Position numbers and translations under genes: made by a program
Source of the DNA: Deltaproteobacteria bacterium
GTDB taxonomy: Bacteria; Myxococcota_A; Polyangia; Haliangiales; Haliangiaceae
Assembly (NCBI GenBank): GCA_025353585.1
Contig: JANXOM010000229.1
Coordinates: 1-64,000 of the forward strand
DNA length: 64,000 nt
Direction of reading: 5' to 3'
Part shown: in pieces, positions 37,569 through 45,643 of the stretch
Layout: each line of letters starts with the position of its first letter
Numbering within the stretch: position 1 is the first letter of the stretch
The notes under the pieces: generated by a model
What the model was told of the DNA's origin: nothing
What the model saw: only the letters and a program-made list of their open reading frames with translations
The model's database searches: none

Positions 37569-38675
37569 TCAAGCGTGGGGCTTCCGGTAGAGCGCCGCGT
37601 ATGCGTCGGCGGTCCGCTCCCAGCTCATCTCGCGCGCGAACGCGAGCGAGCTCGCCGAGAGGCGGTCCCATTCGGCGTCATCGACGAGGAGCTTGGCCAT
37701 CGCGGCGCCGAGGGCGTCGAGGTTGTTCTGCGGGATGAGGAAGCCGCTCTCGTTGTCGCGGATCGCGTCCTCGTTCCCGCAGTCGAGCGAGCCGATCGCG
37801 GGGACGCCCACCGCGTTCGCTTCCAGGTGCACGAGGCCGAAGCCCTCGAAGTTCTTGCCGTGGTTGAGCGAGGGCATCACGAGCCCGCGCACGCGCGTGT
37901 AGATGGCCGCGAGCTCCGCCGCGGAGGCCTGGCCGACAAACACCACGCTGCGCTCGAGCCCGTGCGTGGCGATCGTGCGCTTCACCTCCGCGACGTAGGC
38001 GGCGTCGCCGAGATCGCCGACGATGTAGAGCGTGGCGGCGGGAAACTGTGCGTGCACGCGCGCGAGGCCCTCGACGATCAGCGCGGTTCCCTTCCGGCGC
38101 TTGACGGCGCCGACAGCGAGGAACGCCGGTTCGCGCGCCGCGGCCGGGGGGATCGGCGCGCCGGTCGGCGCGTCGACGCCGAGCGGAATCGTGCGAATGC
38201 GATCCGCGATCGCGGGCAGGCGCGCGGCGAGCCGGCGCCCGGTGTACGCGCTGATCGCGGGGACCACGCGCGCGGCGAGGTACGCACGGCGATAGAGCAG
38301 GCGCCAGCGGCCGTTCAGGATCGAGATGGCGTACGTCCCGACGGCGGTGGTGAGGAGCGGGCGCGCGCGGCGCACCAGCAAGCTCGCCGTCACGAGGTGC
38401 GGCTCGGCGAGGCAGTGGACGTACGCGCATCCCGTCGCCAGCCGCCGGATCGCGAGCATGTCCTGCACCGAGACGAGCGGATTGCGCATCGCCGCGGTGT
38501 GGTCGTGCAGGAGCGGATGGACCTCGACGCCGGGCACGGGATCGGGCGCGTGCCCGCGCTCGGTGAACACGACCGGCTCGATCCCGAGCCGGGGCAGCCG
38601 GCGGACGATCTCGAGCGAGTAGCGGCCCCAGCCGGCGTACGGGTCGAGGTTCGTCGTGAGAAAGGCGACCCTCAT
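37569..38675 (-). CDS. Glycosyltransferase family 4
   Basis: 368 residues from ATG at 38675, which overlaps the methyltransferase stop (ATGA). Start MRVAFLTTNLDPYAGWGRYS contains the GT-B glycine loop. VHCLAEPHL, RTIPLGVDAP, VGAVKRRKGTAL and the donor-site motif NFEGFGLVHLEANAVGVP are GT4 features. Lying before gmd, it may add mannose or a GDP-mannose-derived 6-deoxysugar, but that is inference. Confidence 0.92.
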   Translation of the reverse strand: MRVAFLTTNLDPYAGWGRYSLEIVRRLPRLGIEPVVFTERGHAPDPVPGVEVHPLLHDHTAAMRNPLVSVQDMLAIRRLATGCAYVHCLAEPHLVTASLLVRRARPLLTTAVGTYAISILNGRWRLLYRRAYLAARVVPAISAYTGRRLAARLPAIADRIRTIPLGVDAPTGAPIPPAAAREPAFLAVGAVKRRKGTALIVEGLARVHAQFPAATLYIVGDLGDAAYVAEVKRTIATHGLERSVVFVGQASAAELAAIYTRVRGLVMPSLNHGKNFEGFGLVHLEANAVGVPAIGSLDCGNEDAIRDNESGFLIPQNNLDALGAAMAKLLVDDAEWDRLSASSLAFAREMSWERTADAYAALYRKPHA

Positions 38676-39493
38676 ACAGGGATGGTCGTCTTGCGAAGAT
38701 AGGCGATCGAGCCGTAGCCGAGGTTGCGGAGGATCGGCTGCGACTTGTAACGATCCAGAAACTTCACCACCGGCAAGAGGCCGGCAAAATACGGCACGAC
38801 GAGCGTCGACGCCTCGAACCGCACGATCTCGAAGCCGCCGCGCTCGAGCCGCCGCTGCATCACCCAGGGATAGCGCCAGATGTGCGGCAGCTCGTCCTGC
38901 CCGGCGTAGCCCTCCTGGACGCCCTCGTCGCCCAGGTTGCCGACGATCCGCGCGAGCCCGCGCACGAACGCCGCCGGCGCCTTGCGCGAGAGCTTCCAGA
39001 AGCTCGCGCCGCCTAGCTGGGAGGCCGCGGCGAGGTTCAAGCATGTCGGCAGGGCCACGATCGCGTGGGCGCGGGTCACGCGGTGGAGCTCGGTGACGCC
39101 GCGGTGAAAGTCGGGGAGGTGCTCGAGGACGTGCGACGACACCACGATGTCGAAGCTCGCATCGGGAAAGGGCAGGTTCTCGGCGTCGCCCTGGACCAGG
39201 GTGACGCGGTCGGCGACCCCGCGGCTCGCCAGGAAGGCGCCCGCCGCACGGAGGTTCGGCGCGGAGATGTCCATCGCCGTGACCTCGGCGCCGGCCTCGG
39301 CGAGGTACCAGGCGAGCGCGCCCTGGCCGCACCCGGTGTCGAGGACCTTGGCCCCGCGCGGGACGAGGGCCTGGATGCTCTCGTAGCCCGTGCGGTGAGC
39401 GTATTGGCGCAGGGGGTGCGGCGACTCGAGGCGCTTGGCGACGATCTCGTCGCTGTAGCTCTCGTAGAATTCTTTGATTTCGGAAGCTTTCAT
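38672..39493 (-). CDS. SAM-dependent methyltransferase (class I)
   Basis: 273 residues from ATG at 39493. Motif I VLDTGCGQGALAWYL, MDISAPNL, GDAENLPFPDASFDIVVSSHVLEHL give a clear Methyltransf_11/UbiE-type domain (~45-150). The C-terminal half is specific and ends in SIAYLRKTTIPV. It is first in a three-gene unit with a glycosyltransferase and gmd, so it probably methylates a sugar of the repeat unit. It is divergent from the beta-barrel gene. Confidence 0.88.
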   Translation of the reverse strand: MKASEIKEFYESYSDEIVAKRLESPHPLRQYAHRTGYESIQALVPRGAKVLDTGCGQGALAWYLAEAGAEVTAMDISAPNLRAAGAFLASRGVADRVTLVQGDAENLPFPDASFDIVVSSHVLEHLPDFHRGVTELHRVTRAHAIVALPTCLNLAAASQLGGASFWKLSRKAPAAFVRGLARIVGNLGDEGVQEGYAGQDELPHIWRYPWVMQRRLERGGFEIVRFEASTLVVPYFAGLLPVVKFLDRYKSQPILRNLGYGSIAYLRKTTIPV

Positions 39494-39533
39494 CGCCTTG
39501 CGTTCGTCCGTGCGTTCAGATGCAGCGCGCGCA

Positions 39534-39549
39534 CGGCACGTTCATCGCT
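39534..39549 (+). promoter_or_regulatory. Possible sigma54-type element upstream of the export genes
   Basis: cGGCACG, four bases, then TCGCT gives GG and GC with the 12-base offset required for -24/-12 promoters; one -12 position deviates (TCGC for TTGC). A TTGACA at 39629-39634 lies closer to the gene but lacks a good -10. The next gene starts at 39688. Confidence 0.22.
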
Positions 39550-39687
39550 CCGGACCGGCGCGCCGTACATAGCCGAACCGTGAACACATCGGGCCCCATA
39601 GGTGACTTAGGGGAATCGCCCATCCAGGTTGACATCCCCAGCTGTGACCTGTGAGGATGCAGCCGTACCTTCGCATCGAGTAAAGCC

Positions 39688-40992
39688 GTGGCCAATCGTC
39701 TACTTACCTCTCTCGGACTTCTGCTGATCGCGGAGGGGCTCGCCTCGGCGGAGCCCACGATCGATCCAGAAGACGCGATCGCTCCCATCGCGATCGTCGA
39801 AGGTGCAGGCGTCAAGGTCGCGGAAGGCACGGTCCTTCACCCGCAGCTCGGCGTCGAGGCTGGCTACAACTCGAACGTGTTCTACACGGACCAGAACACC
39901 ATCGGCGCCGGCCTGATCCGCGTCATGGGCGAGGTCGGCACCGCATCGCTCTCGCCGCAGCGCCTCGGGACGACAGACTCCGACGTGGACTCGTCGGCCG
40001 CGGCGAAGGCGGACGTCGGGGACTTCCAGTATCGCGCCGATCTGCGCATGTCGTACGACCAGTACCTGTCGTCGAACTCCCAGGTCACGTCTCAGGGCGG
40101 GCTCGGCATCGGCGCTTACTTTCGCGGCATCGTGCATCCGAACCAGCCGGTGCAGTTCGCGGTCGTGGACAGCTTCCAGCGTCTCATCCGGCCGACGAAC
40201 TTCGAGTCGAACACGAACACCGACCGCGACGTGAATCAGCTCAAGCTGCAGCTGCAGTACGCCCCGACGGGCCGCAGCCTCAGCGCGATCCTGCACTATC
40301 AAAACGTCATCGACGCCTTCGAGTCGAGCAACCAGCAGTTCGCGAATCGCTTCCAGAACACGCTCGGGCTTCGCGTCAACTGGAAGATCCTGCCGCAGAC
40401 GCTGCTCTACGTCGACTTCAGCGAAGGTATCTACACGGGCCTCGGCTCGAGCAGCCAGAAGGTGACGTCGTATCCCCTCCTCGCCGTCGCGGGGATCGAG
40501 ACGTTGCTGACGCCCAAGATCACGTTCTGGTCGCGCGTCGGCTACACCAACGGCTTCTACTCGACGGGCCCGAGCTACTCGGCCGCGGTGTTCAACGCGT
40601 GGCTCAGCTACCACTTCACCGAGCGTGACCGGATCGCGCTCCTCTACAGCTACAACCACAACGACTCGATCAACGCGAACTTCTATCGCGACCACGATAT
40701 CCGCTTCAACTACGAGCACCCGCTCGCGCCGTTCGACTTCCTCGCGCAGGCCGGCCTCATCTTCCGCGAGTACTCCGGCGTCATCGCCGCGGGCCCCCAG
40801 ACGCGCGACGACACGCTCGGCCTCGTCTACGGCGAGATCATGTACAACTTCCGAGATTGGCTCGCGGCGTCGGTCAGCTACCAGTTGCTGGTCGACTCGA
40901 CGAACTACCGCTACGCGCCCGTCGCGGGGCAGTCGGTCAATCCCGGTTACCTGCAGCACGAGATCCTCCTCGGTATCCGCGCCGCGTACTAG
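39688..40992 (+). CDS. Outer-membrane beta-barrel protein, putative polysaccharide porin (Wzp-like)
   Basis: 434 residues from GTG at 39688. The signal peptide ends near GLASA-EP. The body alternates polar and hydrophobic residues with many aromatic girdles (HPQLGVEAGYNSNVFYTD, FNAWLSYHFTERDRIALLYS, FRDWLAASVSYQLLVDS). It ends in an aromatic residue (RAAY), as outer-membrane barrels do. Size and position, in one plus-strand run with wzc- and wza-like genes, match the Wzp barrels that pair with short OPX proteins in Myxococcus EPS, spore-coat and BPS export. It could also be a generic BBP2-type barrel. Confidence 0.8.
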   Translation: MANRLLTSLGLLLIAEGLASAEPTIDPEDAIAPIAIVEGAGVKVAEGTVLHPQLGVEAGYNSNVFYTDQNTIGAGLIRVMGEVGTASLSPQRLGTTDSDVDSSAAAKADVGDFQYRADLRMSYDQYLSSNSQVTSQGGLGIGAYFRGIVHPNQPVQFAVVDSFQRLIRPTNFESNTNTDRDVNQLKLQLQYAPTGRSLSAILHYQNVIDAFESSNQQFANRFQNTLGLRVNWKILPQTLLYVDFSEGIYTGLGSSSQKVTSYPLLAVAGIETLLTPKITFWSRVGYTNGFYSTGPSYSAAVFNAWLSYHFTERDRIALLYSYNHNDSINANFYRDHDIRFNYEHPLAPFDFLAQAGLIFREYSGVIAAGPQTRDDTLGLVYGEIMYNFRDWLAASVSYQLLVDSTNYRYAPVAGQSVNPGYLQHEILLGIRAAY

Positions 40993-42006
40993 GTGGCCCG
41001 TCGGCCTCGCCTCGCGGTCATCGGTGCTGGCGCGTGGGGCATCAATCACATCCGCGTCCTCGCGGCCAGCGTGCGCTGCGAGCTCGTCGCGGTCGTCGAC
41101 CCTGACCCGCGGACACCAGGGCGCGTCGCGGCGCTCGCGCCAGAGCGCTGGACCCCCGAGCTCGCCCCCGTGCTGGCCGACCGGTCCATCGACGCGGTGG
41201 TGATCGCGAGCCCGGCGGCGACGCACGCGGCGATCGCGGAGGCCGCGCTCCTCGCTGACAAGCACGTCCTGATCGAGAAGCCACTCGCGCTCCGGCTCTC
41301 CGAGGCCAGGCAGGTGGCGGCGGTGGCGGAGCGCTCGAACCGCGTGGCCCTCGTCGGTCACCTCATGCTCTACCACCCCGCCGTCGTCCGCCTGCGCGAG
41401 CTCGTGCGCGAGGGGAGCCTCGGGCGCGTGCACTATCTCCACGCGACGCGCGCGAACCTCGGCCAGCTCCGGCGCGACGAGAACGCGCTCTGGAGCTTCG
41501 GCCCGCACGACCTGTCGATGCTCGACTATCTGCTCGATCGGCAGCCCGTCAACGTGACGGCGCGTGGCCAGTGCGTGCTCCAGGCCGGCATCGAGGACGT
41601 CGTGTTCCTCACGCTCCGCTACGGCGACGGGGCGATGGCCTACGTTCATCTCTCCTGGCTGCACCCGCGCAAGGAGCGCCGCCTGACGATCGTCTGCGAG
41701 CACAAGATGATCGAGTTCGACGACGTCTCGTCCGAGAAGCTGCGGATCTACGACAAGGGCTTCGACCGGCCGCCCCCGTTCACGCAGTTCGCGGAGTACC
41801 TGACGCTGCGAAACGGCGACGTCCACATCCCGTCCGTCGCGATGGATGAACCCCTCCGGCTGGAGCTGGAGCACTTCCTGGACTGCATCGCTGGCACTGC
41901 GCGCCCGCGCACGCCGGTCTCGAATGGGGTTCGGGTCGTCCAAGTGCTCGATGCGGCCCAGCGGTCCCTGTCTGCGGACGGCGTTCCGATGGTCTGCGCA
42001 ACCTAA
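40993..42006 (+). CDS. Gfo/Idh/MocA oxidoreductase, WlbA-like sugar 3-dehydrogenase
   Basis: 337 residues; the GTG directly follows the stop of the barrel gene. Rossmann motif VIGAGAWGINHIRVL, EKPLAL with the catalytic Lys, and SFGPHDLSMLDYLL with the catalytic His. The segment GHLMLYHPAVVRLREL, RANLGQLRRDENALWSFGPHD closely follows the WlbA/WbpB pattern (UDP-GlcNAc-uronate 3-dehydrogenase) rather than myo-inositol dehydrogenase. It would produce a 3-keto sugar for an aminotransferase such as the one at the right edge. Substrate is inferred. Confidence 0.85.
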   Translation: MARRPRLAVIGAGAWGINHIRVLAASVRCELVAVVDPDPRTPGRVAALAPERWTPELAPVLADRSIDAVVIASPAATHAAIAEAALLADKHVLIEKPLALRLSEARQVAAVAERSNRVALVGHLMLYHPAVVRLRELVREGSLGRVHYLHATRANLGQLRRDENALWSFGPHDLSMLDYLLDRQPVNVTARGQCVLQAGIEDVVFLTLRYGDGAMAYVHLSWLHPRKERRLTIVCEHKMIEFDDVSSEKLRIYDKGFDRPPPFTQFAEYLTLRNGDVHIPSVAMDEPLRLELEHFLDCIAGTARPRTPVSNGVRVVQVLDAAQRSLSADGVPMVCAT

Positions 42007-42010
42007 GTCC

Positions 42011-42040
42011 TTGATCCCAGGTGAGACGGTCGCTTACAAA
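42011..42040 (+). promoter_or_regulatory. Predicted promoter of the wzc-like gene
   Basis: TTGATC (42011-42016), 18-base spacer, TACAAA (42035-42040). The -35 is identical to that predicted for rplU. A short hairpin, gctggc-tcg-gccagc (42061-42075), lies in the leader just before the GGAGG ribosome-binding site of the GTG at 42099 and might affect translation. Confidence 0.35.
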
Positions 42041-42098
42041 CTGAGCGCGGCGATGAACCCGCTGGCTCGGCCAGCGACTAACTCGCCTTGGAGGCACC

Positions 42099-44267
42099 GT
42101 GGATTCGGATCTAGTCGACTCTCAGTCACCTGAAGACCAGGTCTTCAGCTTCGACCTGAAGCGTTACTTCGACGCGGTGCGGAAGTACGCGTGGGCGGTG
42201 GTCGCGTTCACCGCGGTCGTGGTCACCGGCGCGATCATCTACACGAATCGTTTGCCGCGCGTGTACGAGGCGACGGCTTCGGTCCAGATCGAGCCGCGCA
42301 TGCCCGATCTTCTCGGCCAGGGCGCGGACATCTTCGTCGCCAACGCGGGTGGCGGCGCGGGCGCGGATTACTACAAGCAACAGCGCCAGGTCCTCTCGAG
42401 CTACACCGTCGTCCAGCAGACGATCGACCAGTCGCAGCTCCAGATCAAGCTGCTCTCGGATTCGCAGCGCGCGAACAAGTCGGCCGAGGAGATCCTCGAC
42501 ATCGCCACGCGCAAGCTCCAGGCCGCGCTCGCCGTGAAGTATCCGGACAACGATCGCATCATGTACGTGATCGTTCGCGACGAGGATCCGAAGCTCGCCG
42601 CCGAGATCGCGAACGATCACGTCACGACGTACATCGACTACACGAAGAACCTGCTCTCGCTGAGCTCCAAGTCCGCCTCGTCGGCGCTCTCGCAGGAGTT
42701 CGAGACCGAGGAGGCCAACCTCCAGAAGGCCGAGTCGAAGATCTACGCGTTCCAGAAGGACAACGATCTGCTCGCGGTCTCGCTCGAGGACCGCCAAAAC
42801 CTCGTGTCGGCGAACATCACGATGTTCACGCAGAAGCAGAACGAGGCGCGGGCGCACCGGATCGAGATCGACGCGAAGCTCGCGCTCATGAGGCGCGCGG
42901 CGGCGAACCCGGCGGACCTCGTCAACTCGCCGATCCTCACGATGGGGGAGAGCACGTCGTTCGACGCGCTGCGGGCGTCCTACTACACCGAGACCGACAC
43001 GTTCACGCAGCTCAAGCAGGAGTTCGGGCCGAAGAGCATCGAGTACCAGAAGGAGAAGCTCAAGGTCGACGACCTGTTCCAGATCCTTCAGGGCGAGGCG
43101 CTGCGCATCATCGGCGGCGTGAGCGAGCAGGACAAGGCCGCCGCCGAAACCGAGCGCGCCCTCGGGCTGGAGGTCGAGCGCTACAAGAAGGACGCGTTCG
43201 AGCTGGGACCGAAGATCGTCCAGTACAACGAGCTCCAGCGGGACAAGAAGAGCATCGAGGACCGCTACACCATCCTGCGCAATCGCCTCTCCGCCAGCGA
43301 GATGACGGGGCGGATGAACACGAACACCGACAGCTCGTACGCGAAGAAGCTCGACCCGGCGCTCGTGCCGACGATCCCGGTTTCTCCGGACGTGCGCATC
43401 AACGCGATGATCGCCGGCGCGCTGGCGCTCGTCGTCGCGCTCGGCCTGCTCATCCTCATCGTCTTCATGGATCGCTCGATCAAGTCGACCGCGGACGCGC
43501 AGCAGGCGGCGGGCGTCCCGGTCCTCGGCGTCATCCCCATGGTGGCGACCTCGGACTTGCCGTCGAACGACGACCGGGCCCGCGACTTGTACGTGCACGA
43601 GCACCCCACGTCGTCGATCGCGGAGTGCTGCCGCTCGCTGCGCACCAACGTGTTGTTCTCCGGTGCGGATCGCAAGCTGAAGACGCTGGTCGTCTCGAGC
43701 GCGAGCCCACGCGAGGGCAAGACCACGAGCGTCATCTACCTCGGGACCACGATGGCCCAGAGCGGCCAGCGTGTGCTGCTGATCGACTCCGACATGCGGC
43801 GCCCGCGCCTCCATCAGTCGACCGGCGTCACGCGGACGACGGGCCTGTCGAACCTCATCATGGGGGACGACAACTACGAGGAGCACATCAAGACCACGGC
43901 GATCCCGAACCTCTGGGTGCTGCCGTGTGGCCCGACGCCGCCGAACCCCGCCGAGCTGCTGATGACGAAGCGTTTTCAGCACGTCCTCGCGGAGCTCGAG
44001 TCGCGGTTCGATCTCGTGATCCTGGATTCGCCTCCGCTCCAGCCCGTCACCGATGCGGTGGTGCTCGCGAAGGAGTGCGATGGCGCGATCCTCGTCGTGC
44101 GAGCCGGCAAGACCCTGCGGGACGAGATCAAGCGGTCGGCGCGTCAGATGCGCGCGGTCGGTGGCTCGATCATCGGCGTCATCGTCAACGAGTTCGACGC
44201 GAAGAGCCGCGACGCGTACTACTACAACTACTACGGCTACAAGGCCGACGAGAAAGACAAGTCCTGA
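42099..44267 (+). CDS. Wzc-like polysaccharide co-polymerase with tyrosine autokinase
   Basis: 722 residues from GTG at 42099 with GGAGG upstream. A Wzz-type N-terminus has TM1 at about 31-50, a long periplasmic region with coiled coils (~50-430), TM2 at ~433-456 (MIAGALALVVALGLLILIV), and a cytoplasmic BY-kinase domain from ~500. Walker A is SASPREGKTTS, A' VLLIDSDMRRP, B LVILDSPPL. The C-terminus has a six-Tyr cluster (DAYYYNYYGYK), the autophosphorylation tail. This fused kinase/co-polymerase controls chain length and export with the OPX protein. Confidence 0.95.
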   Translation: MDSDLVDSQSPEDQVFSFDLKRYFDAVRKYAWAVVAFTAVVVTGAIIYTNRLPRVYEATASVQIEPRMPDLLGQGADIFVANAGGGAGADYYKQQRQVLSSYTVVQQTIDQSQLQIKLLSDSQRANKSAEEILDIATRKLQAALAVKYPDNDRIMYVIVRDEDPKLAAEIANDHVTTYIDYTKNLLSLSSKSASSALSQEFETEEANLQKAESKIYAFQKDNDLLAVSLEDRQNLVSANITMFTQKQNEARAHRIEIDAKLALMRRAAANPADLVNSPILTMGESTSFDALRASYYTETDTFTQLKQEFGPKSIEYQKEKLKVDDLFQILQGEALRIIGGVSEQDKAAAETERALGLEVERYKKDAFELGPKIVQYNELQRDKKSIEDRYTILRNRLSASEMTGRMNTNTDSSYAKKLDPALVPTIPVSPDVRINAMIAGALALVVALGLLILIVFMDRSIKSTADAQQAAGVPVLGVIPMVATSDLPSNDDRARDLYVHEHPTSSIAECCRSLRTNVLFSGADRKLKTLVVSSASPREGKTTSVIYLGTTMAQSGQRVLLIDSDMRRPRLHQSTGVTRTTGLSNLIMGDDNYEEHIKTTAIPNLWVLPCGPTPPNPAELLMTKRFQHVLAELESRFDLVILDSPPLQPVTDAVVLAKECDGAILVVRAGKTLRDEIKRSARQMRAVGGSIIGVIVNEFDAKSRDAYYYNYYGYKADEKDKS

Positions 44268-44358
44268 TCGCGTCGGCGGCGCTCACCTCGCGCCGAGCCC
44301 AAATGCGGGCAGCGCGGCGGTCGGCGTGATGATGGTCGCCGCGCTCGAGGCGCTGCGC

Positions 44359-44913
44359 TCAATTGTACGGCGACGCGTAGGCCGGCGGCTCGACGCCGTT
44401 GCCATACGGATCACCGAGGGTCGGGTCGTCCGGGAAGGCCGGGTGCGCGAAGCTGTTCGATGCTTCGTTGGTCAGCGTGTTCTCGCCCACGCAGCCCTCG
44501 GCCGCGACGCGAGACTGGTGCACCGAGACCGCCGAGGTCGTGACCTGCTCGTAGGCGGCCGCGCGCGCCGCCGCCTCGGGGACCATCGCGCGCAGGGTGC
44601 GCAGCGAGTCGTCAAAGATGTTCGCTTCCGCCTTGATGGCGACGGCCTTGTCGTTGACGCACGTCAGCTTGATGACGTCCTTGAGCTTGCGCGCCTGGCC
44701 CTGCAGGTGCTTGATTTGCCGCAGGTCATCCTGGACGTGCGTCGACAGCTCGTCCGCATGGCCGAGCATCTCCACCATCGACGCCTGGGCGTTGAGGGTG
44801 TGCAGCGGCATCGGCGTCACGGGCGGATCGGCCTGGGAGTAGGCAATGAGGCTCCCGCCGCCCACGATGGCCGCGAACAACCCGACTTGCCACATCTTGA
44901 TGAGTGATTTCAC
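44359..44913 (-). CDS. Exported helical protein of unknown function
   Basis: 184 residues from GTG at 44913 with a good GGGAG ribosome-binding site. An N-terminal hydrophobic segment (VGLFAAIVGGGSLIAYSQA) acts as signal peptide or anchor. The mature part is a long helical, charged region (residues ~40-130) resembling a coiled coil, with two cysteines, then a Pro/Asn-rich tail ending AYASPYN. I do not recognise it. It sits antisense between the wzc- and wza-like genes with its own promoter, so it may be an accessory periplasmic factor of export. Confidence 0.78.
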   Translation of the reverse strand: MKSLIKMWQVGLFAAIVGGGSLIAYSQADPPVTPMPLHTLNAQASMVEMLGHADELSTHVQDDLRQIKHLQGQARKLKDVIKLTCVNDKAVAIKAEANIFDDSLRTLRAMVPEAAARAAAYEQVTTSAVSVHQSRVAAEGCVGENTLTNEASNSFAHPAFPDDPTLGDPYGNGVEPPAYASPYN

Positions 44914-44936
44914 GTCGTCTCCCGTGCCTGGGCTGT

Positions 44937-44966
44937 ACGTTACCTGCCGAAGGCGAATTCTGTCAA
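44937..44966 (-). promoter_or_regulatory. Promoter of the antisense exported-protein gene
   Basis: On the minus strand, TTGACA (44966-44961) is a perfect -35, followed after 18 bases by TAACGT (44942-44937). The start codon is ~24 bases further on with a GGGAG ribosome-binding site. Confidence 0.45.
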
Positions 44967-45055
44967 TCTAGCCCTTGGATGCTCGCGGCGGGTCGCATGT
45001 TCATGAACTTTCCGAGCCCTACCAGCAACCTACCCAGTCTGGCGCTCAAGTGACC

Positions 45056-45643
45056 ATGCACAAGCTCATCGCTCTTTTCATCGTCGCAGCCGTGGGCTGT
45101 GCGGACCAGCCGTCAGCGGTGTACCCCACCAACCCACCTGTGGACGAGGCCCAGATCGCCCTGGGCCCGGGCGATAAGATCGAGGTCGTCGTCTACAACG
45201 GCTCCCACGAATCCCGCGCGGCCTACGCCATCGACGCGGCCGGCGACCTGGAGATCCAGTTCATCGGCAAGGTCGGAGCGACCGGCAAGACCACGCGCGC
45301 CATCCAGAAAGACATCCACGACCGGCTCGCCGATGGCTATCTGACCTCTCCGATCGTCTCGATCTCGGTCCTCGAGATCAACTCGCAAAAGCTGTCGGTG
45401 TTCGGTCAGGTGTCGCGGAGCGGGAGCGTCAAGTTCACGCCCGGCATGACGATCATCGATGCGATCGCGAACAGCGGCGGCTTCACCCCGCTCGCGCGCA
45501 AGAACATGGTGCGCGTGACGCGGATGATCAACGGCAAGCCGGAGATCTACAAGATCCCCGTCGAGATGATCGCGGAGGGCACGCGTCCCAACTTTCCCGT
45601 GGGGCCCGGCGATCAGGTGTTCGTCCCCGAACGTCCCTGGTGA
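45056..45643 (+). CDS. Short Wza-like OPX polysaccharide-export lipoprotein
   Basis: 195 residues from ATG at 45056; an upstream TTG in frame adds residues before the signal peptide and is rejected. Lipobox AAVGC gives Cys15. Residues ~35-110 are the Poly_export domain (LGPGDKIEVVVYNGSHES, YAIDAAGDLEIQFIGKV). One SLBB domain follows (KLSVFGQVSRSGSVKF, IIDAIANSGGFTPLARK), ending GDQVFVPERPW. It has no extra SLBB repeats and no C-terminal amphipathic helix, so it cannot form its own outer-membrane pore like E. coli Wza and should need a separate barrel. Confidence 0.93.
   Translation: MHKLIALFIVAAVGCADQPSAVYPTNPPVDEAQIALGPGDKIEVVVYNGSHESRAAYAIDAAGDLEIQFIGKVGATGKTTRAIQKDIHDRLADGYLTSPIVSISVLEINSQKLSVFGQVSRSGSVKFTPGMTIIDAIANSGGFTPLARKNMVRVTRMINGKPEIYKIPVEMIAEGTRPNFPVGPGDQVFVPERPW

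Noticed and set aside
44975-45055. Longer OPX protein starting at TTG 44975
   Set aside because: It would place 27 polar residues before the lipoprotein signal peptide; ATG at 45056 gives a proper lipobox.
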